A stretch of 64,000 bases of DNA, taken from positions 62,001-126,000 of the forward strand of contig VUYV01000792.1 in the NCBI GenBank assembly GCA_008711295.1. The letters are read 5' to 3'. The position numbers were made by a program, and so were the translations under genes. The notes under the pieces were generated by a model that worked only from the letters and a program-made list of their open reading frames with translations, ran no database searches and was not told where the DNA came from. Every line of letters starts with the position of its first letter. Position 1 is the stretch's first letter. The stretch comes from Anarhynchus alexandrinus. Taxonomy: Eukaryota > Chordata > Aves > Charadriiformes > Charadriidae. Shown here one piece after another: positions 48,913 to 61,401 of the stretch.

Positions 48913-49916
48913 AAACAATAGAGACTTTGACAACTACAGAAGATGGTTGATGACTGTGGCGTGCTAAAGGGAAGAACAGTTTCTCCAAGTTTTCTCAGAA
49001 TTTACAGCAGGGCTGTTAAATTATTACCAGCTGAAATAACAGAAGTTATTTTTTTGTTGTTGCCGTGCTGGATGTAAAGTACAGGAAACGGAGGAGACAA
49101 AAGAGAACCTTTCAGGAGATTTTGATCAAACCACCAAGTGTCCAAAAATATTTTACTCACTTCAAGCTTAATGCTTTTGTCGGCGGGAAGGAGAGGAGAA
49201 TGTTTATCAGCTGTTTTGTGGAAAGATAGCTGAGGCTTATTAAATGTTGATTCATGTCTTTCATTTCACATTACGTATATTATGTAGGTATATAATTCAC
49301 CAAGATTGCTTTCTGGGCTTTATTTATTTATATCATAAATAAGTTTGTACATGTTCTATGCAGAAAAGTATATTTTTTCTGTCTATTTGGTGCTGTATAT
49401 TATTTACATCTAACTTCCATAACCGAGTAAACAGGATTATCTCTGACGTAACGGCACTGCAGCCATCTCAGTACGGAAAGCGTGCACCGTTTCAAAAATT
49501 TCCTTGTTCTTTATTAAACCTTGTTTGTGTTGCATTGTGATTTCTTAAAAAAAAAATGAATTAGATCTTGCAATTGGTACTTCAAACAAACGGCAAAGCT
49601 CGTTTTGCATGTTAGCAATTATATTTCAAATCAGAGTTGCGGTCCTGCCTCTGAATGTAAACTCGTGTCGTTCAGGTTTCGGGGAACCCATCCTCATTTA
49701 CATAAGGTTGTCCCAGATTTGAGGGCGATCTCTTACCCTTTCTTGCGCGGAATGTCAGAAAATGTTAGAAACTGCAATTCCTCTGAACTGTGTTTTCCTG
49801 TGATTTTTTCTAGGAGCCGCGTGTGTGCTTTTCATCGCACGGGAGAAGAGGCGAAGCAGCCCACTTCGAGGAGCGGAAAGGAGTGTTTTGCCTCGTTTGG
49901 AAAACTGGTGGTGTTA

Positions 49917-49968
49917 AAGGTAAGACGTTGAACAACATTTAAAGGCAAGATGTTGACCAACACGTCAC
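49917..49968 (+). repeat. Diverged 26-bp duplication
   Basis: AAGGTAAGACGTTGAACAAC at 49917 is repeated as AAGGCAAGATGTTGACCAAC about 26 bases later. This is an old local duplication. It covers the GT of the candidate splice donor at 49920. Confidence 0.7.
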
Positions 49969-51997
49969 TGGCTGGTAAGACAGGACATTTTCCTCTTGCT
50001 AAATTGAAATCAGTGGTTTCTTGAAAAGAGGTACCAACCTATGGAAGTCTTGCTCGGAAACCCTTAGTGCTGGATGAAGTCTCTGACGTGCTTGTGGCAC
50101 TGGTGAAGGCCACTTCGCACGCTTCTCAAACACCGTGGGCCAAGTGCTGTGCTGCTTTACTCTCTGCTCGCGTTGGCATAAGAATGTCCTGGAAGCTCCT
50201 ACACAAGACAGTGAAATGGTGGGATAATTCTTGGGACTGTCCTGGACCAGTTTATGGGAAAAACTCAGAAGGTGGCTTCTGGCAAGGCTTTTGATAGCCC
50301 ACTGGGCCCTGCCTTGCAGCGGCTTGGCAAATGCTGGCGGCTCTGGGGCTGCTCTACCTTTGGCTGAGGTTAAGAGAGTGCAAAGTGTTGTTTGTTTTTA
50401 ATTTTCTGATTTATAGAATTCAGTGAAAAATGCAGTTTAGCTTTACCTGAGGAACGTATGTGCCCCATCAATATTAACAAAGCGGGTCGTCACTGTTTTC
50501 TTTTCACATCTGTTTCCCGGCAAGTAAACCCATTCCCTAAGCATGAGGTCTGAACATCCAAATAGGTTTTTAATATGAAATCTTTACAGAACCAGAAATC
50601 GAATCCTTCCGTTAATCACTAGCAACATTTGAAAAGACAGAAACTATTGTATATCTGCCGTGCCGCACCTCAGATGAGCGCCAGGAATAATGCGTATCGG
50701 GAAACGAAATATGTGAAAATCACTGAAAAGGAGACGTTGTCCAACGCTGCGTTTCAAGGCACTCAAAGTACAGGAAAGGTCTCAATGAAAGGTGGGGAAA
50801 AAAAAGTTGTTCAACTGCTGAAAAATGGAGAACGCTTGTTTTATATTCAAAAGGTGAATTGTGTGCTAAGACAAGAGGGGTTTCGTCGTTTTTTGGTTGG
50901 TTGGGGTTTTTTTAAAGGCAGGCAGTCTCGTGCGTTCATAGTTTCAAGGATTTTAGCAGAAACAGAATAATTCTTCTTGTTAAGTTCTTACTTCTTAACA
51001 ATTTGCCCTTCAGCTTGGCAGACTTTTTTTTGTTTTCTTATCCTAAACCGTAGATAAATACGGGCTGCGTTTCACCCCACAGACGTGCGTGTTCCAGTAG
51101 TGGATCAACAGATTTTTGGGCATGGGATGGGGACAAGGAAAAGAACAGAGAATCCCGCAAGGCTGTGTTCAGGTGATGATGGTTCCACTGTCTCCCCTCA
51201 GTTCTGGTCTCAGGAGCCTTTCTGCGTTGATGTGAAAAACGGTACCAATGCAGTGTTAGGCAGTGAAAGTTGGGGATAGCGAAGTGTAGTGAAAATAGCA
51301 CTGTTATGCCATGAGTTGAATGATGTCGCGAGTAAAATATTTCCCTCCTTGAGGCTTGCAGATACACAAGTAAATCTCAAGAGGCATGTTAATATGCAGC
51401 AGTAATTTGTAATATAACTCAACTAAGCATTGACAAATCCATTTGATACAGGCGTGATAAGTTTTTTGTGGGTTTTTTTTTAAATTTTTGAGTGCTTAAA
51501 AGTGTTGTATGCTCCAAAAGTGATGTGTCAAGATAAATGCATATAAGTTATTTCCCTTTCCTCCTCCCATTTATCATCAGTGACTAGAAGAATAAGAGAC
51601 TGCTATATTTTTCCTGGATCCTACAGTTTTACTTTGTTTTATTGTGACATCTGTCACACAAAAAGTTTTATCCTCTTAAGCATCTTACAAAGAACTGCTT
51701 TTTTCATGATGAGGACTTAATCTTTGATCATGATATATTTTAACCAAGATGTGTCAGTTAAGCACTGTTTTTTTCTTCAAAACTGAAGAAGTGTTGGAGG
51801 TGTTTACTACTAAACAGAACTTTGGGGAAAAGGAATATAATTTTTTTTTGTGTCGTGAAGAGTATTATGATGCAAGGGGGAGCAATTTCAAAAGAAGTAG
51901 AAAAGAGGAGGGGCATAAAACCTCAATAACTAGAGAACGTGCACGTCTCTGTTCCACACGGGATTGATTTTTTGCCTCACAAAATGGCAACTGCCTG

Positions 51998-52184
51998 ATC
52001 ACAGAATTGTCTAGGTTGGAAGAGACCCTCGGGATCATCGAGTCCAACCATCTACCCTACTCTACAAAGTTCTCCCCTACACCATATCCCCCAACACCAC
52101 ATCTAAACGGCTCTTAAACGCATCCAGGGATGGTGACTCAACCACCTCCCTGGGCAGCCTCTTCCAATGCCCGACCACTCTGAT
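51998..52184 (-). mobile_element. CR1 LINE, 3' fragment of a distinct subfamily
   Basis: A reverse-oriented CR1 3' end: ATCACAGAATTGTCTAGGTT, then GGGATCATCGAGTCCAACC, CCCCAACACCACATCTAAAC and CCAGGGATGGTGACTCAACC. The minus-strand frame reads [20 protein letters not shown], the CR1 ORF2 C-terminus. It is related to the fragment at 25.1 kb rather than to groups A or B. Similarity ends near 52184. Confidence 0.92.
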
Positions 52185-55117
52185 GTATACAAGCTTCATA
52201 AAAAACAGGCTTAGTCGCACTGCTCTGAAAAAAACCCCCACAAACGTGTGAGCAAATTCTGAGCTCAAATATAAGTAACGTACCTCCACGTGTGCCAATG
52301 AAATTTCACTACTACACACGAAGAGGCAACTTTACACTTCAGGTTATGTGGATCCCATTCACTTTGGATTACCATCAGGAATTATCATCATTGGGTCTTT
52401 CTTCATCTTTCTTATGAATTACATGAAGATTAAAAGAAAAACAACCCTGGGTGGACAATATTTATAAAAGAATACATTAGCAGGAAATTTCAGCGCTTCC
52501 ACTAGTAAATTCAGCCAGAAACGCTTGAATGTGGTGCTTTATTTTAAGTGTTATGTACGTATATAGTGTTCCATATTTTCAGTGCGTGCATGTATGATAA
52601 CATGAAAAAAGAGAAGGAAACAGAAAAGGAAATGGCTCTCCAGCATCGCCTCGGGGCCGCTGGTGGAGGCACAGTTTGGATTTGGCTCTGGGTGGGTCGA
52701 AGGAGTTGCACGAGTCAGTGCAGTGATTCCCTACAACTGTTCAGAGGAACACGGTTCACTTCTGCCTGCGGCTGGGAAAGTCAGTCCCCTGTCCTAGAAG
52801 CACATATAAAATTTCTCGAGATATTTTTTTCAATGGTATTGGAATAATGAAGCCCGGTCGGTCTTCTTGGATCTTGCCCTTAACAGACATAAATGGAAAG
52901 CTGCTTTTTTTTTTTTCGTTTTTTGTAACAGAGAAAAGTGGTGATAATAGGGAGATTATGCATGACTTCCCCCGAAATGGGAGACTTAAAACCATGGAGT
53001 GCACTTCTTATATGTTCCCCTCTATTCATCAAATTATATTTTGTGTCACTTAGGTCACTTTTTGAGCTGTACATGTAGTATATTATCAGACAGCACCGGA
53101 GAATTCATAACCTTTAGTGAGTTCCCAGTCCAGTTATACGTCTCCTCCTAAAACGCTCGCTGCTTTTTCTTAATGATGGGCACAACTCCTCCTTAGACTC
53201 TCTCACTGCTCCTTGGGAACTTTTCCTTCAAAGCAGAGCTGGTTTGTAAAGAAGGGAGTGTCCAAGACCTGCATCAGCTTGTCCTGCTAAATAGATACAG
53301 GCTGGTGAATAATCCAGAAACGTAAGAATGTGGCTATATAAAGCACATAGATTTAGCGTAGGGTTTTTTTCTGCATATCAGACACTAAGAAGAGGAAGCA
53401 GAGCAGCAATTCTGCCCCAAAGCACGTGCCCCCGCAGTGCGTTACGGCAACCTCCCAAATTCCACCTTGGCCTGAAACCATTTTCCTGTATTTTATTTTA
53501 TTTTTTCCTGCCTGCTTTTTCCAACCTTCCAGCTACAAACATCCTCCCATCCCAACCACCACCCACCCCCTACCACCTTCTGGTCTGGGCATGGGCTCGT
53601 TCACAAACCAGACTGAAGTGAAAGGCAGTCATGAAAGCATCTTCCCTTGCAGAAGCTACTGTTTCTGTTCAGGATTTTGAAACACCTCCATGCAAACTTA
53701 AAAGTAGCCAAAAATCCTCATGGACAAAACCTCTGCCAGAAAAAGATGTTTTTGGGGAAGGTGTGGAGTCAAATGGTCGCGCCACGTAAACGGAGCAGCA
53801 GATGTGTTTATTGAGCGCGCTGGATGAAAAGAGTAGGCGATAAATGAAAACTAAATTACAGATTGAAAATATTTTCAAACAGTAATTAGTGTACAGAATT
53901 ATGAAAAAGAAAGGCTCAGTAGATGTAAGGGTATTGAAGCTTGCTGTGTTTTCTGCCTATTTTTTCCTGTAGATTTGTGTTTGGAGAGCTGGAGATTGAG
54001 GTTTTGTCTCAGTTCCTAAGGTTAATATAGATTCTGTCTTAGTGTCTGGTTATTGATCTATGCCTCTCTCTGCCTTATCAGATATTTTGATTGTCATCTT
54101 GCTCATTCACTGTTAAGGTCACAAAATAAGATTACTGTATATTGTTCTACGGCATAGGAGAGTCAAGAATATTCCTTTGCTTCTGCATTTTCATCTTAAA
54201 GTAATTTCTGTGCTGTGATTTTATTTTCTTTTTTTCCCCAATCTCTTTAGTCTTTTATTGTTGTGAGTGGGGATTTGTGGGGAGGGGTGTGGGTCTGTGT
54301 TAAAAAGCTCCTCAGCGTGAATTTGCTATCGGCAGAGCTGACTGCAGCTCTCCAGAACTGCAAGTAGAACGAAATATGAACTAAAATAGCTAATTAGGCA
54401 TGTACACAATTTTAAAGATGTTCATTGCAGCCAGTGATGGTGTTCCTCAGTCATGTAAGTGCCTCCTCTATCTGAAGTGCACTCAGAGAAGAAGGGCACG
54501 TTGTAATCTGAAGTTTTTATTAGTGGGCAAAGGCATATTCATGAGAATGAGTTTGACTGGGCTGTGCTTTGTAGTACTTTTCATAAGGCATTTCATTGTT
54601 GATGAAATTTCACTGAAGTTATGGTAATGTGATTTGTGAAGTGATCAGAAGGTAACGAAATCTGTGGCTATGTCTGAATGGCTGAGCTCGGTCTCACGGT
54701 CGAGGACCGTGAATTTCTTTCTGAGCGTTACATCTTATTCTGTCAAGCCTATCTCGCTGGCAGGTCATTTTCTAATATTAACAATCCGCTTCCTTTCGAT
54801 TTCCAATGTGAGTTGTTGACATATCTGCCTGAAAGTCTTTTAAAAATGGAAAATATCAAATATATATGAAGTATTTTAAAGTAATGAACCCCTCAGGGGA
54901 AAAAAAAAAAAGAAGTGAATTCTGCAAGACTGTTGTAGTGTAAAGGTTCGATTGCTGTGAATTGGTGCTGCCTGCGAGCACTTCTGCGGGCTCCGGGATG
55001 TTCCCTGAATGCAGTGGACAGGGGGAGAGAGGAAGAAGGGATAGGGCAGGGGAATTTTGTGGGCAGGGTGATGTATTGTTTATATTGTCAATATCTTGGC
55101 CTTGACAAGAAGAGAAG
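52185..55117. other. Non-coding DNA, no gene recognised
   Basis: It contains a T-run (52906-52917), a C-rich stretch (about 53535-53575), the G-quadruplex-type motif at 54269-54293 and an A-run (54899-54911). Open frames are short and unrecognised. Confidence 0.62.
54269..54293 (+). other. G-quadruplex-type motif
   Basis: Four G-runs (4, 4, 4 and 3) with loops of 6, 1 and 3 bases. This is a better match to the G3+N1-7 rule than the motif at 38190, since the loops are short. No function is assigned. Confidence 0.55.
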
Positions 55118-55866
55118 GAAGGTCCTGCACGTGGGTCGGGGCAATCCCAAATCCTGGCTGGGTGGAGAATGGATTGAGAGCAGCCCTGAGGAGAAGGACC
55201 TGGGGGTGTTGGTGGATGAGGAGCTCACCATGAGCTGGCTATGTCCTCTGGCAGCCCAAAAAGCCCCCGGCATCCTGGGCTGCATCCCCAGCAGCGTGGC
55301 CAGCAGGGCGAGGGGGGATTCTGCCCCTCTGCTACGCTCTGGGGAGACCCCCCTGCAGTGCTGCCTCCAGCTCTGGAGCCTCCAACATAAGATGGACGTG
55401 GACCTGTTGGAGCGGGGCCAGAGGAGGCCACAGAGATGCTCTGAGGGCTGGAGCCCCTCTGCTGGGAGGACAGGCTGGGAGAGTTGGGGGAGTTCAGCCT
55501 GGAGAAGAGAAGGCTCTGGGGAGACCTCAGAGCCCCTTCCAGTGCCTAAAGGGGCTCCAGGAGAGCTGGGGAGGGACTTTTTACAAGGGCATGGAGTGAT
55601 AGGATGAGGGGGAATGGCTTCAAACTGGAAGAGGGGAGATTTAGATGAGATATGAGGAAGAAATTCTTTGCTGTGAGGGCGGTGAGCCCCTGGCGCAGGT
55701 TGCCCCGAGAAGCTGTGGCTGCCCCATCCCTGGAGGTGTCCAAGGCCAGGTTGGACGGGGCTTGGAGCAACCTGGGCTGGTGGGAGGTATCCCTGCCCAG
55801 GGCAGGGGCGGTGGAACTCGATGATCTTCAAGGTCCCCTCCAACCGAAACCATTCTGTGATTCTAA
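55118..55866 (+). mobile_element. CR1 LINE, 5'-truncated (group A, defective lineage)
   Basis: A sense-orientation fragment starting at GGAAGGTCCTGCACGTGGGT. The plus frame reads [37 protein letters not shown] and AAQKAPGILGCIPSSVASRA, the segment following the reverse transcriptase in ORF2. It then breaks at GAGGAGGCCAC (about 55421-55432) and again at about 55522-55541, the same two one-base losses as the copies at 30.9 and 46.1 kb. The final part (MRKKFFAVRAVSPWRRLPRE) is in yet another frame. It ends in a short tail, ATTCTGTGATTCTAA. The upstream 160 codons-plus frame (54957-55607) is therefore transposon, not a host gene. Confidence 0.96.
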
Positions 55867-58800
55867 GGAAGGTGCTTCCTTGAAGACTTTTTCGGTTGCT
55901 CTTTGTGGAGTGAAGTGCCGAGAGCCATATGTGTGAGTGTCTTTCATGGGAACAGCATACAATTGAGGCAGCCCTGCTCAAGCACCGAGCTGGAGTTTTA
56001 GGAACGTTTCCTGTGGACACAATGAGCGTGCAGAGCCCGTCATGGAGGGGACAGGTTCATCTGCCACGTAGCACTCACCTTCTTGAAATAATGCATGTTG
56101 TCAATTGATTGTTTTGATTTGTCACTGCTCAAATACAGTATTTAGCATTTTTTTCTATTCCAAACAGCGAATGAGACCAGCATGTCACTCTGCAGTGTTT
56201 AGGAGAGTTGTAGGGAGTAGTATTAGGAGTAACGCATCGGCACTTCCTCGGCTTTTTTCCTGAGCCCGCTAGGATCCCGGGATTTTCTGAGTCAGAGGTG
56301 ATATGCTTGTGCTTAACGGTCTTTGATAGTTACTGGAATACATATGTTTCCCTCATCCCTGAGTGCTTCCGAGAGCCCTTACGAATTGTGCTATGCAGAG
56401 AAGAAAGTGCACATATTGGTTAAAAGTTATTGATCGCTTAGAGGGCCTGGAATGTCACCGCTTATTTCCATATGAATAAGTTTTTAAGTGTCTATCCATA
56501 GGTATTAATCGTTGATGGAACAAAACAAAATAATTTAAAAATGTATTTTTGGACTCAGCTGAATCAGTGGTGTTGGTAACACGTGTATGCGTTCTTGAGA
56601 CCCTTGTTCCGTTGGATTTTAATTATTAATATTAGCGACGATATTATTAGTGTTTACTCTTGCATTGTATTGGATTTATATGCTAATAATGGTGCTACTT
56701 CACGCACGTGAAGGGTTTGAATCGCTGTCAACTCTTGTTTTGGGGCCAGTCTCTTCCTGACCTTTCTGTAGGAGCCCAGCAGTACAGCGGGAAGGAAAGA
56801 CGGTGCCTAAAGCCACCACGCAGGAGCTTCCGGGCAAAAACTGCTCCTGAGCTATTTTTCTGCGGATGGAGAACGATTATTTTGGCTCTGTACACTTTGC
56901 AACATACGTGAATGACAGAATGTGGCTTAGATTTAGACAATTTCAAGTCCAACTGTTCAGTGACCTCTTCCAGGTAATGCAACAAAACATCGTTCTCCAC
57001 ACGAGGCCATGCCAACGGCCCGTAATCTTGTCCCTGCATTAGTTTCCCTCTCAGTGAAGAAAAAGAAAAAAAAATAAAATTACTTCCATACTCTGCACTT
57101 ATTAAAGTGGCACATAAAGTTATGTTCTTACTTTTTATCTTTCCTGCCTCCTGGCCCTACTCTTTTGTGTTCTTTCTCTCTGGGTCTTGACTTTGTCCTG
57201 CTAAAAGCTAACCAAAGTTTTCACGTTAACCTGATGTGAGACAGCACAAAGCCTTGAGCTGTATTTGAAGTGAAAGTCATAGAGGAAAAAAAATCGTTTG
57301 TAAGAACAACTGAAGTGACAGGTAGGCAATTAGGGGAATTTTTCCACTGGTCCGATCAATTATTTTAATAAAAAAAAAATATTGTCCCTCTGCACTAAAC
57401 TTTCCTTCTCCGCATCCTTAAGCCACGGCGGCTCCTGCGGCACGACTCCCGCACGCCGGCCGCATTCAGCGTTACACAATATTTTTCAAGCGCCCTGGAA
57501 CGTGTGTTTGCTCTTTTAAATGCCTCGATGCATCTCCGTGTGCGTATATGGGAACTGGGAAGGTGACGTTAAACTTAGCCGTTGCTTTTCTGGAAGGATA
57601 GGCTAAACCAGCGTTGGTCGTAAGCAGTTTTGAAGACAGCTGCCGCGTGTTCAGGATGGATTAGTTCATTACTACTTCTGTTTTCCTTCTGAACGGAATT
57701 AAACCAACCCAACCCCGGCGTTTTCCAGGGCTTATCTGTCATGGGTTTCGTTTGTTTTGTATTGGGTGTCATGAGAAATTGAGGGCTTTTTTCCCTGCAA
57801 CAAATCTGACTTTCAGTTCTTACCTTCATTGACTTCCTAGTCTATCGTAACAGTTGAACAAGGATTTCTTCTTGAGCAATATTCGAATCAGTTTTTAATG
57901 AGCTATTTAATTAAAGGCTAATTGAGGTGAATTCATTAAAGATTTCCAAATTACGCTTATCAGGGCAGCTATGTTTTAAGATAAGTTTTAAATATTTGGT
58001 TTATACTGCATTGTTTGATCATGAAAGCACGTCTAAAATTATTTTTAAATGCCTAATTAGACTTTCTGTGCACTTTTCTCACTTAATACCCCATGTTGAA
58101 TTTACCACGAGTGAATGTCATATATTGCTGGTGTTGAGCTAACGTAAGAAGCAATAACGCTGTTTTTAGAGCCTCAGATGCTATAGAATTAGAGAGTGTA
58201 TCGGGAACCAGTGATATCATTGTTTTTTTGTTAATCTCAGTCTTATTCTTGGGTGGATGTTAACTGTATTTTGTGCATGTTTTCTTAGTCTGGGTGAGTT
58301 TCCTCAACAGCAGGCTGACTGCAGGGAGTATCACTACATGACGATACTATAAATCTTTTCTTTGTTGGAATAATCAGTCAGTTAATGAATAAGAACATTA
58401 ATTAATCAATCTGGTAGATTTCTCTTTCTGGGAGCACTTGCTATCATCTTGAATCAAAGTGAATTTGGAAAATAGGCACTCTAGTTTACTTTAATCTTTT
58501 TGTCATTGACGGAAACACCAAAGTAGTTGAGTAGAAGTGTGGGGGGAAGGAAGAGAAAATAGAACGAGAAATCTGAGGCAGACAATTCCCAGAATTAATC
58601 TACATTTCCTGAGCTCCCAAGATCTGCTATCAATAAGTGGGTCATCATAATAAAAGCCTCTAAAGAGAAGCGCTACAGAGACCCGGAGACCTTGCCGAAG
58701 CAAACGCTTTGTGCCTCCTTTTTTCCATCGCATTTCTTTTCCCTTCTCTGTTCATTCAAATGGCAGAAGCTGACAGCCCAGTCAGCCTTTCCTTGGGTTT

Positions 58801-59769
58801 GATATACTCGTGATTCAGTAGTGCATCATTAGATGCATGATATTCCTGCGGCTGATGTTTTGGGAGGAGATTATCGGTGCGGCAGTGGCAGCGGGAGCTA
58901 AAACTGAGTGAAATATTATTGGTTATAGAGCCATCAATTTCATCCTGCGCTGGAGTTGTCTTGAGGTTGATAGCTCTGCGGTCTGGGCTTCTGGTCTGTA
59001 ACTGTAGCGGATTATTTTATGGCCTTGGACTATTAGTAGGGGTTTCTCATATTAGTGCGTAGATGGTCCGTTTGTGTGCCCTTGACCAGAATGGGAACGG
59101 TCCCACTGCGAGCTGAGAGAATCTTTTTTTGGGGGGAGTTATCTCTACGAAGCTTAACGTGGTAACACCGAGTGATGAACTGCATTTTGCCTTAATTGGA
59201 GGATGGCAGTCATAGTAATCTCAGTAATCAAAGTGTTTGAGTGTTTTATTGCTCAAATATTGTCTGATTTCTACGAATGAAGAGGTTTTTCAGTTTTGCT
59301 GGACAAACTGAAAAAACGGTGAAAAATGCATGTTTTTCTGTCCAGTCACGTGAAATGAGAACGTACGGATTTTTCATACCTTTGCAACCCCTTTTTTGTT
59401 ATTACACAGTGTTTCATTCAGGTTGCCACAGACATCCCATTATACTTAAGGTATTTAATACAAAGATATTTAATTGAAATTGAAAAAAATGGTTTAGGTT
59501 ACGTCTCAAACTGCTCGTGAACTTGAAGTCATCTTAGGTCTGTTGAAGACACTTCTATATCCTAGCAGGTTGGTGGCATTGTGGTTTTTGGGCAGGTGAC
59601 GTAACTCTGAGCAGAGATCATATTTTCTCCGTATGTAGGACAATCTAAGTTTAAGAGTCTTGGAAATCAGTCGTATCACTATAAGGCTCTCTTACTTTCC
59701 CTGTCCTACTTTTTATAAGATAAGAGACTTGAGAGCCTCCCAGGTGGTCACGGGATTCCTTGTGGAGAA
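55867..59769. other. Non-coding DNA, no gene recognised
   Basis: AT-rich with A-runs (57066-57075, 57369-57379) and a short CpG-rich patch (57424-57470). AT-rich TAATTAA-type stretches occur near 57905-57915 and 58398-58407. No supported gene. Confidence 0.63.
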
Positions 59770-61235
59770 CATAAGATCTGCATCAATGGGTTAACGCTGG
59801 TGTAGCGCAGCAGCCTGTCTCCAGGGTGGACAACAGCAGATGACAGGAGGTGGTACATCTGTAGATGCATCTGCAGATTGGGCCTTTTTTCCTTATATTC
59901 TTCAGCTCCAGTAATGTATGGAGTAGTTGCTTCTAGTGCTTTGAGGGTGGACATTCCCTCCAGGAATTTATCTAATTCCTTTTGAAAAAATTTATGCTCT
60001 TGGCAGAAGCATCATGCCAGGGTAATGAGCTGTATGATTTAATTATGAGTTGTGAGGAAAAAGTCCTTCTTCATGGTTGTTTTGAACTGCTTGTTCATAA
60101 TTTCATTTTATACCACTTATGTCTTGAATAATGGCAAATAATGAAAAATCATTGCCTATTCACTATCTCTATACTACTCATCGTTTTATAGACCTCTATC
60201 ATATTTCTTCTCAGCCACTTATTTTCCAAAATTACCGCATGTAGTTTTCTTTCTATGAAATCCATTCCATTCCTCTGATCAAATTCATTGTTCCGCATTC
60301 TTCTGTACTCTGCTCTTCTACGCTCTAATCTTTCGGAGCGGCGATGACCTAAACTACACGCGGCATTTGAGATGTGGGTACACCATGGCTAGAAGCCTAA
60401 TGACGCTTTGTGCTGTATTCCCTGTTCCTTTCCCAACAATTCCTAATATAATGTGTGACATCTTGACAGCCACTGAAATTGTGAGTTGATGGCTCTTGGT
60501 TCTTTTTTCCAAAATGGGTTAAGGACCCATCACTTCTTATGCAAAATTAAAAGTTGGTTCTTCTCAAAGCAATTAGACATTGTTCATTTACATTAATTTT
60601 CAGCTGCCATTGTGTTGTAAAGACATAGACATATTTCTTGTAGATCTCCAGTGAGATGACAGTCATAATTATCATTTTTAAAAACCTGATACACAAAAAT
60701 TTAAATAACGTTTTAATTTTAATGTACAGAGCAGAATCATTTCTTAGTTTGCAAGCTCTGTCATATTATTATACACTCTTTTCCTGATCACTTATGAATA
60801 TGTTGAACAGCAAATATCCTAGTACAGGTTATTCAATATCTCACTGAGTATCTTCCTTTAATGATAAAACCTAAAAAGGTTTATTCCCTTTTTCTTTTTA
60901 CGAAGCAGTGTTGACTTTTCAGTATATATTTTTTTATATGTATTTCTTTTTGTTTGTTTGTAGTCTGCACTTGACCACCGTACAAAGTCTGCAAAAAAAA
61001 TTTTTTACTAGCCTTTGATGGTTCTTAGAGGTCTTGTTTAAGTTTGGTGTTGTCTGACACCATTTCGTTAATATTGTTGATAGCTTAAACAATAAATTTC
61101 CCATTGTATTCAGTAGTTCAGCTGTCTTGTATTAAGATTCATGGGTAAATACTAGCTAGACACAGCAATTTCTTATAATTCCATTTGCCTTTAATGCTGC
61201 ATTTTAATAGTGTTCTTCAAACCCTTTTCTGCTCA
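59770..61235 (-). mobile_element. Ancient CR1/L3-like LINE remnant
   Basis: A heavily diverged LINE in reverse orientation, recognised from blocks in order. CAGCCTGTCTCCAGGGTGG (59809) begins the 3' side. GACCTCTATCATATTTCTTC (60191) and GAGATGTGGGTACACCATGG (60369) follow. The latter reads MVYPHLKCRV on the minus strand, where young copies read [29 protein letters not shown] (60791) reads LLFNIFIS, the counterpart of VLFNIFIN in the reverse transcriptase of the 46.1 kb copy. Similarity becomes vague beyond about 60930 but seems to continue to about 61235. There are many stops. It belongs to the old amniote CR1/L3 layer rather than to the avian CR1 expansion. The edges are uncertain by 100 bases or more. 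Confidence 0.8.
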
Positions 61236-61274
61236 TCTGGCTTATTTCAGGTGCTATGTCCTTACTGTTATCCT

Positions 61275-61336
61275 AACATATACGTGTGTGTATATATATA
61301 CACACATGTATATGTGTGTCTATATTTATATTATAG
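61275..61336 (+). repeat. Imperfect TA/TG/CA repeat
   Basis: Alternating purine-pyrimidine sequence: GTGTGTGTATATATATACAC, then ACATGTATATGTGTGTC and an AT-rich tail. It can form partial hairpins. It separates the ancient LINE from the young CR1 at 61402. Confidence 0.85.
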
Positions 61337-61401
61337 GTCATTTGTCAGAGAAATACCGGTCCAGTCACACTATACAGAGAGGTTCACTTGAAGGTTCACT
61401 T

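Larger units (their letters stand above)
47104..51997. other. AT-rich non-coding DNA, no gene recognised
   Basis: It contains a GTTTGTTTG-type stretch (about 47828-47855), the (ATT)n repeat at 48889-48912 and A/T runs (49548-49557). A 106-base segment at 49814-49919 with good splice-like borders, followed by a small duplication at 49917-49968, is treated as a finding. No recognised protein. Confidence 0.6.

Noticed and set aside
54957..55607. A 216-codon plus-strand open frame
   Set aside because: From about 55118 on it is CR1 ORF2 sequence ([19 protein letters not shown]) followed by an out-of-frame stretch after the shared base loss. It is not a host gene.
55088..56020. A 310-codon minus-strand open frame, the longest without Ns
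   Set aside because: It is the antisense shadow of the sense CR1 at 55118-55866. GC-rich CR1 tends to leave the opposite strand open.
59488..59505. AATGGTTTAGGTTACGTC, resembling the start of a reversed CR1 tail
   Set aside because: Similarity stops after about 12 bases and no tail octamers or downstream CR1 blocks follow.
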